In this document: positions 5,184-5,494 of the stretch, in pieces
How the letters are laid out: every line of letters begins with the position of its first letter
Position numbering within the stretch: the stretch's first letter is position 1
The notes under the pieces: model-generated
Database searches by the model: none
What the model saw: the letters and a program-made list of their open reading frames with translations, nothing else
What the model was told of the DNA's origin: nothing
Program-made: the position numbers and the translations under genes
Source: Lentisphaera sp.
GTDB taxonomy: Bacteria > Verrucomicrobiota > Lentisphaeria > Victivallales > GWF2-50-93
NCBI GenBank assembly: GCA_020721745.1
Contig: DYMC01000159.1
Coordinates: 1-5,494, forward strand
DNA: 5,494 bases
Direction: 5' to 3'

Positions 5184-5415
5184 TCAGGCGACCAGCCTGA
5201 CCTTGGACTGCTTGCCCCGTTTTCTATCACGGGGCGGCGGCTCGACGCCGCTTTGAATTATGGCGAAGCCATTTTCTTCGCTTCGCTCCGCGAAACTTGT
5301 CCGTTCTCCTTCGGAGAAAGAGCCGACGGATTGTTCGCCTCCGGCGAATTTGAAAGCGGTGTCAAGCCACCGCACTCCAAAGATTCGCCCGCTTCCGCAG
5401 TCTCATCATCTGCGG
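5184..5415. repeat. Train of nine consecutive short hairpins
   Basis: Nine perfect stems follow one another in 232 bases: TCAGGC/GCCTGA (5184-5200), GCCCCGT/ACGGGGC (5214-5235), GCGGC/GCCGC (5237-5251), ATGGC/GCCAT (5260-5272), TTCGC/GCGAA (5282-5294), TTCTCC/GGAGAA (5304-5318), TTCGCC/GGCGAA (5334-5348), GCGGTG/CACCGC (5356-5373) and CCGCAG/CTGCGG (5395-5415). Several have 3-nt loops (GAA, TCC, TTC, TCC). Stem sequences differ, so this is not a tandem repeat of one unit. A TTG-initiated frame (5181-5444, 87 codons) spans it, but its composition follows the palindromes and it shows no domain; I do not call it a gene. If the flanking attC calls hold, this is the body of a protein-less cassette. 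Confidence 0.6.
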
Positions 5416-5429
5416 CGTATCAATTTTTT
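5395..5429 (+). terminator. Possible intrinsic terminator at the end of the hairpin train
   Basis: CCGCAG (5395-5400) pairs with CTGCGG (5410-5415) around a 9-nt loop and is followed 8 nt later by six Ts (5424-5429). The gap before the T-run makes it suboptimal. A weak promoter-like pair, TTGCAC (5130-5135) and TATGAT (5152-5157) with 16-nt spacing, lies upstream, so a short untranslated transcript of about 270 nt is conceivable. Confidence 0.25.
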
Positions 5430-5438
5430 CTTATTGTA

Positions 5439-5494
5439 TCATAACGTTAAGCTCAGGTGTCCCGATCGCGGAGCGTATCGGGATTACCTGAAGC
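5439..5494 (+). repeat. Candidate integron attC site, truncated by the window end
   Basis: TCATAAC (5439-5445) has the AAC end of an attC R'' box. After five bases a long imperfect stem begins: GCT (5451-5453) with A5491, G5493 and C5494, leaving A5492 bulged; CAGGT (5454-5458) with ACCTG (5486-5490); TCCCGAT (5460-5466) with ATCGGGA (5477-5483); CGC/GCG (5467-5469 with 5473-5475). The pattern of GCTCAG on the left answered by CTGAAGC with one extra base on the right is attC-like from general knowledge of environmental cassettes. The decisive R' box would lie just beyond 5494. The AAC closely follows a TAA stop, as often at cassette ends. Confidence 0.4.

Noticed and set aside
5181..5444. An 87-codon TTG-started frame over the hairpin train
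   Set aside because: Its sequence is dictated by nine palindromes, the start is a rare TTG without a ribosome site, and no domain is visible.
4466..5494. CRISPR array, because of many short palindromes
   Set aside because: The palindromes all differ in sequence and are not separated by uniform spacers.

Overview
The window holds four convincing protein genes in its first three quarters (199-4080) and a 1.4 kb right flank (4081-5494) with no convincing protein gene but an unusual density of inverted repeats. The coding parts are clearly more GC-rich than the A/T-rich spacers at 1-198 and 4203-4465. The organism is a bacterium that synthesises tryptophan and uses GAF/SpoIIE-type phosphatase signalling. 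The palindrome-rich spacers and gene content would fit a PVC-group bacterium (Lentisphaerota, Verrucomicrobiota or Kiritimatiellota) or a spirochaete, but the sequence alone does not decide this and I hold it with low confidence.

Leftward gene cluster (minus strand, 3316 down to 199): a membrane-anchored GAF-SpoIIE (PP2C-type) serine/threonine phosphatase; 29 bp later a SpoU/TrmH-family RNA 2'-O-ribose methyltransferase; then, joined by a 4-base ATGA overlap, an exported protein of unknown function built from two copies of one domain. Spacing and overlap indicate one transcription unit, probably closed by paired hairpins at 142-184. The phosphatase would respond to a ligand bound by its GAF domain and dephosphorylate a partner protein not encoded here; the methyltransferase modifies rRNA or tRNA; the last protein acts outside the cytoplasm.

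Divergent gene (plus strand, 3424-4080): trpF, phosphoribosylanthranilate isomerase, standing apart from other trp genes and separated from the phosphatase by a 107 bp divergent spacer.

Right flank: two GC-rich hairpins follow trpF, then an A/T-rich spacer carrying a second copy of a short motif also present at the left end. At 4466-4577 lies an almost completely base-paired cloverleaf: a perfect 14-bp outer stem enclosing three abutting hairpins, with a fifth hairpin directly after it. Positions 4598-5035 hold only weak ORFs and several complementary segments. From about 5036 to the window end the sequence resembles part of an integron gene-cassette array without integrase: a 62-bp attC-like site (5036-5097), a protein-less segment with nine consecutive perfect small hairpins (5184-5415), and a second attC-like palindrome cut off by the window end (5439-5494). 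The cassette reading is an inference and the main item to test.
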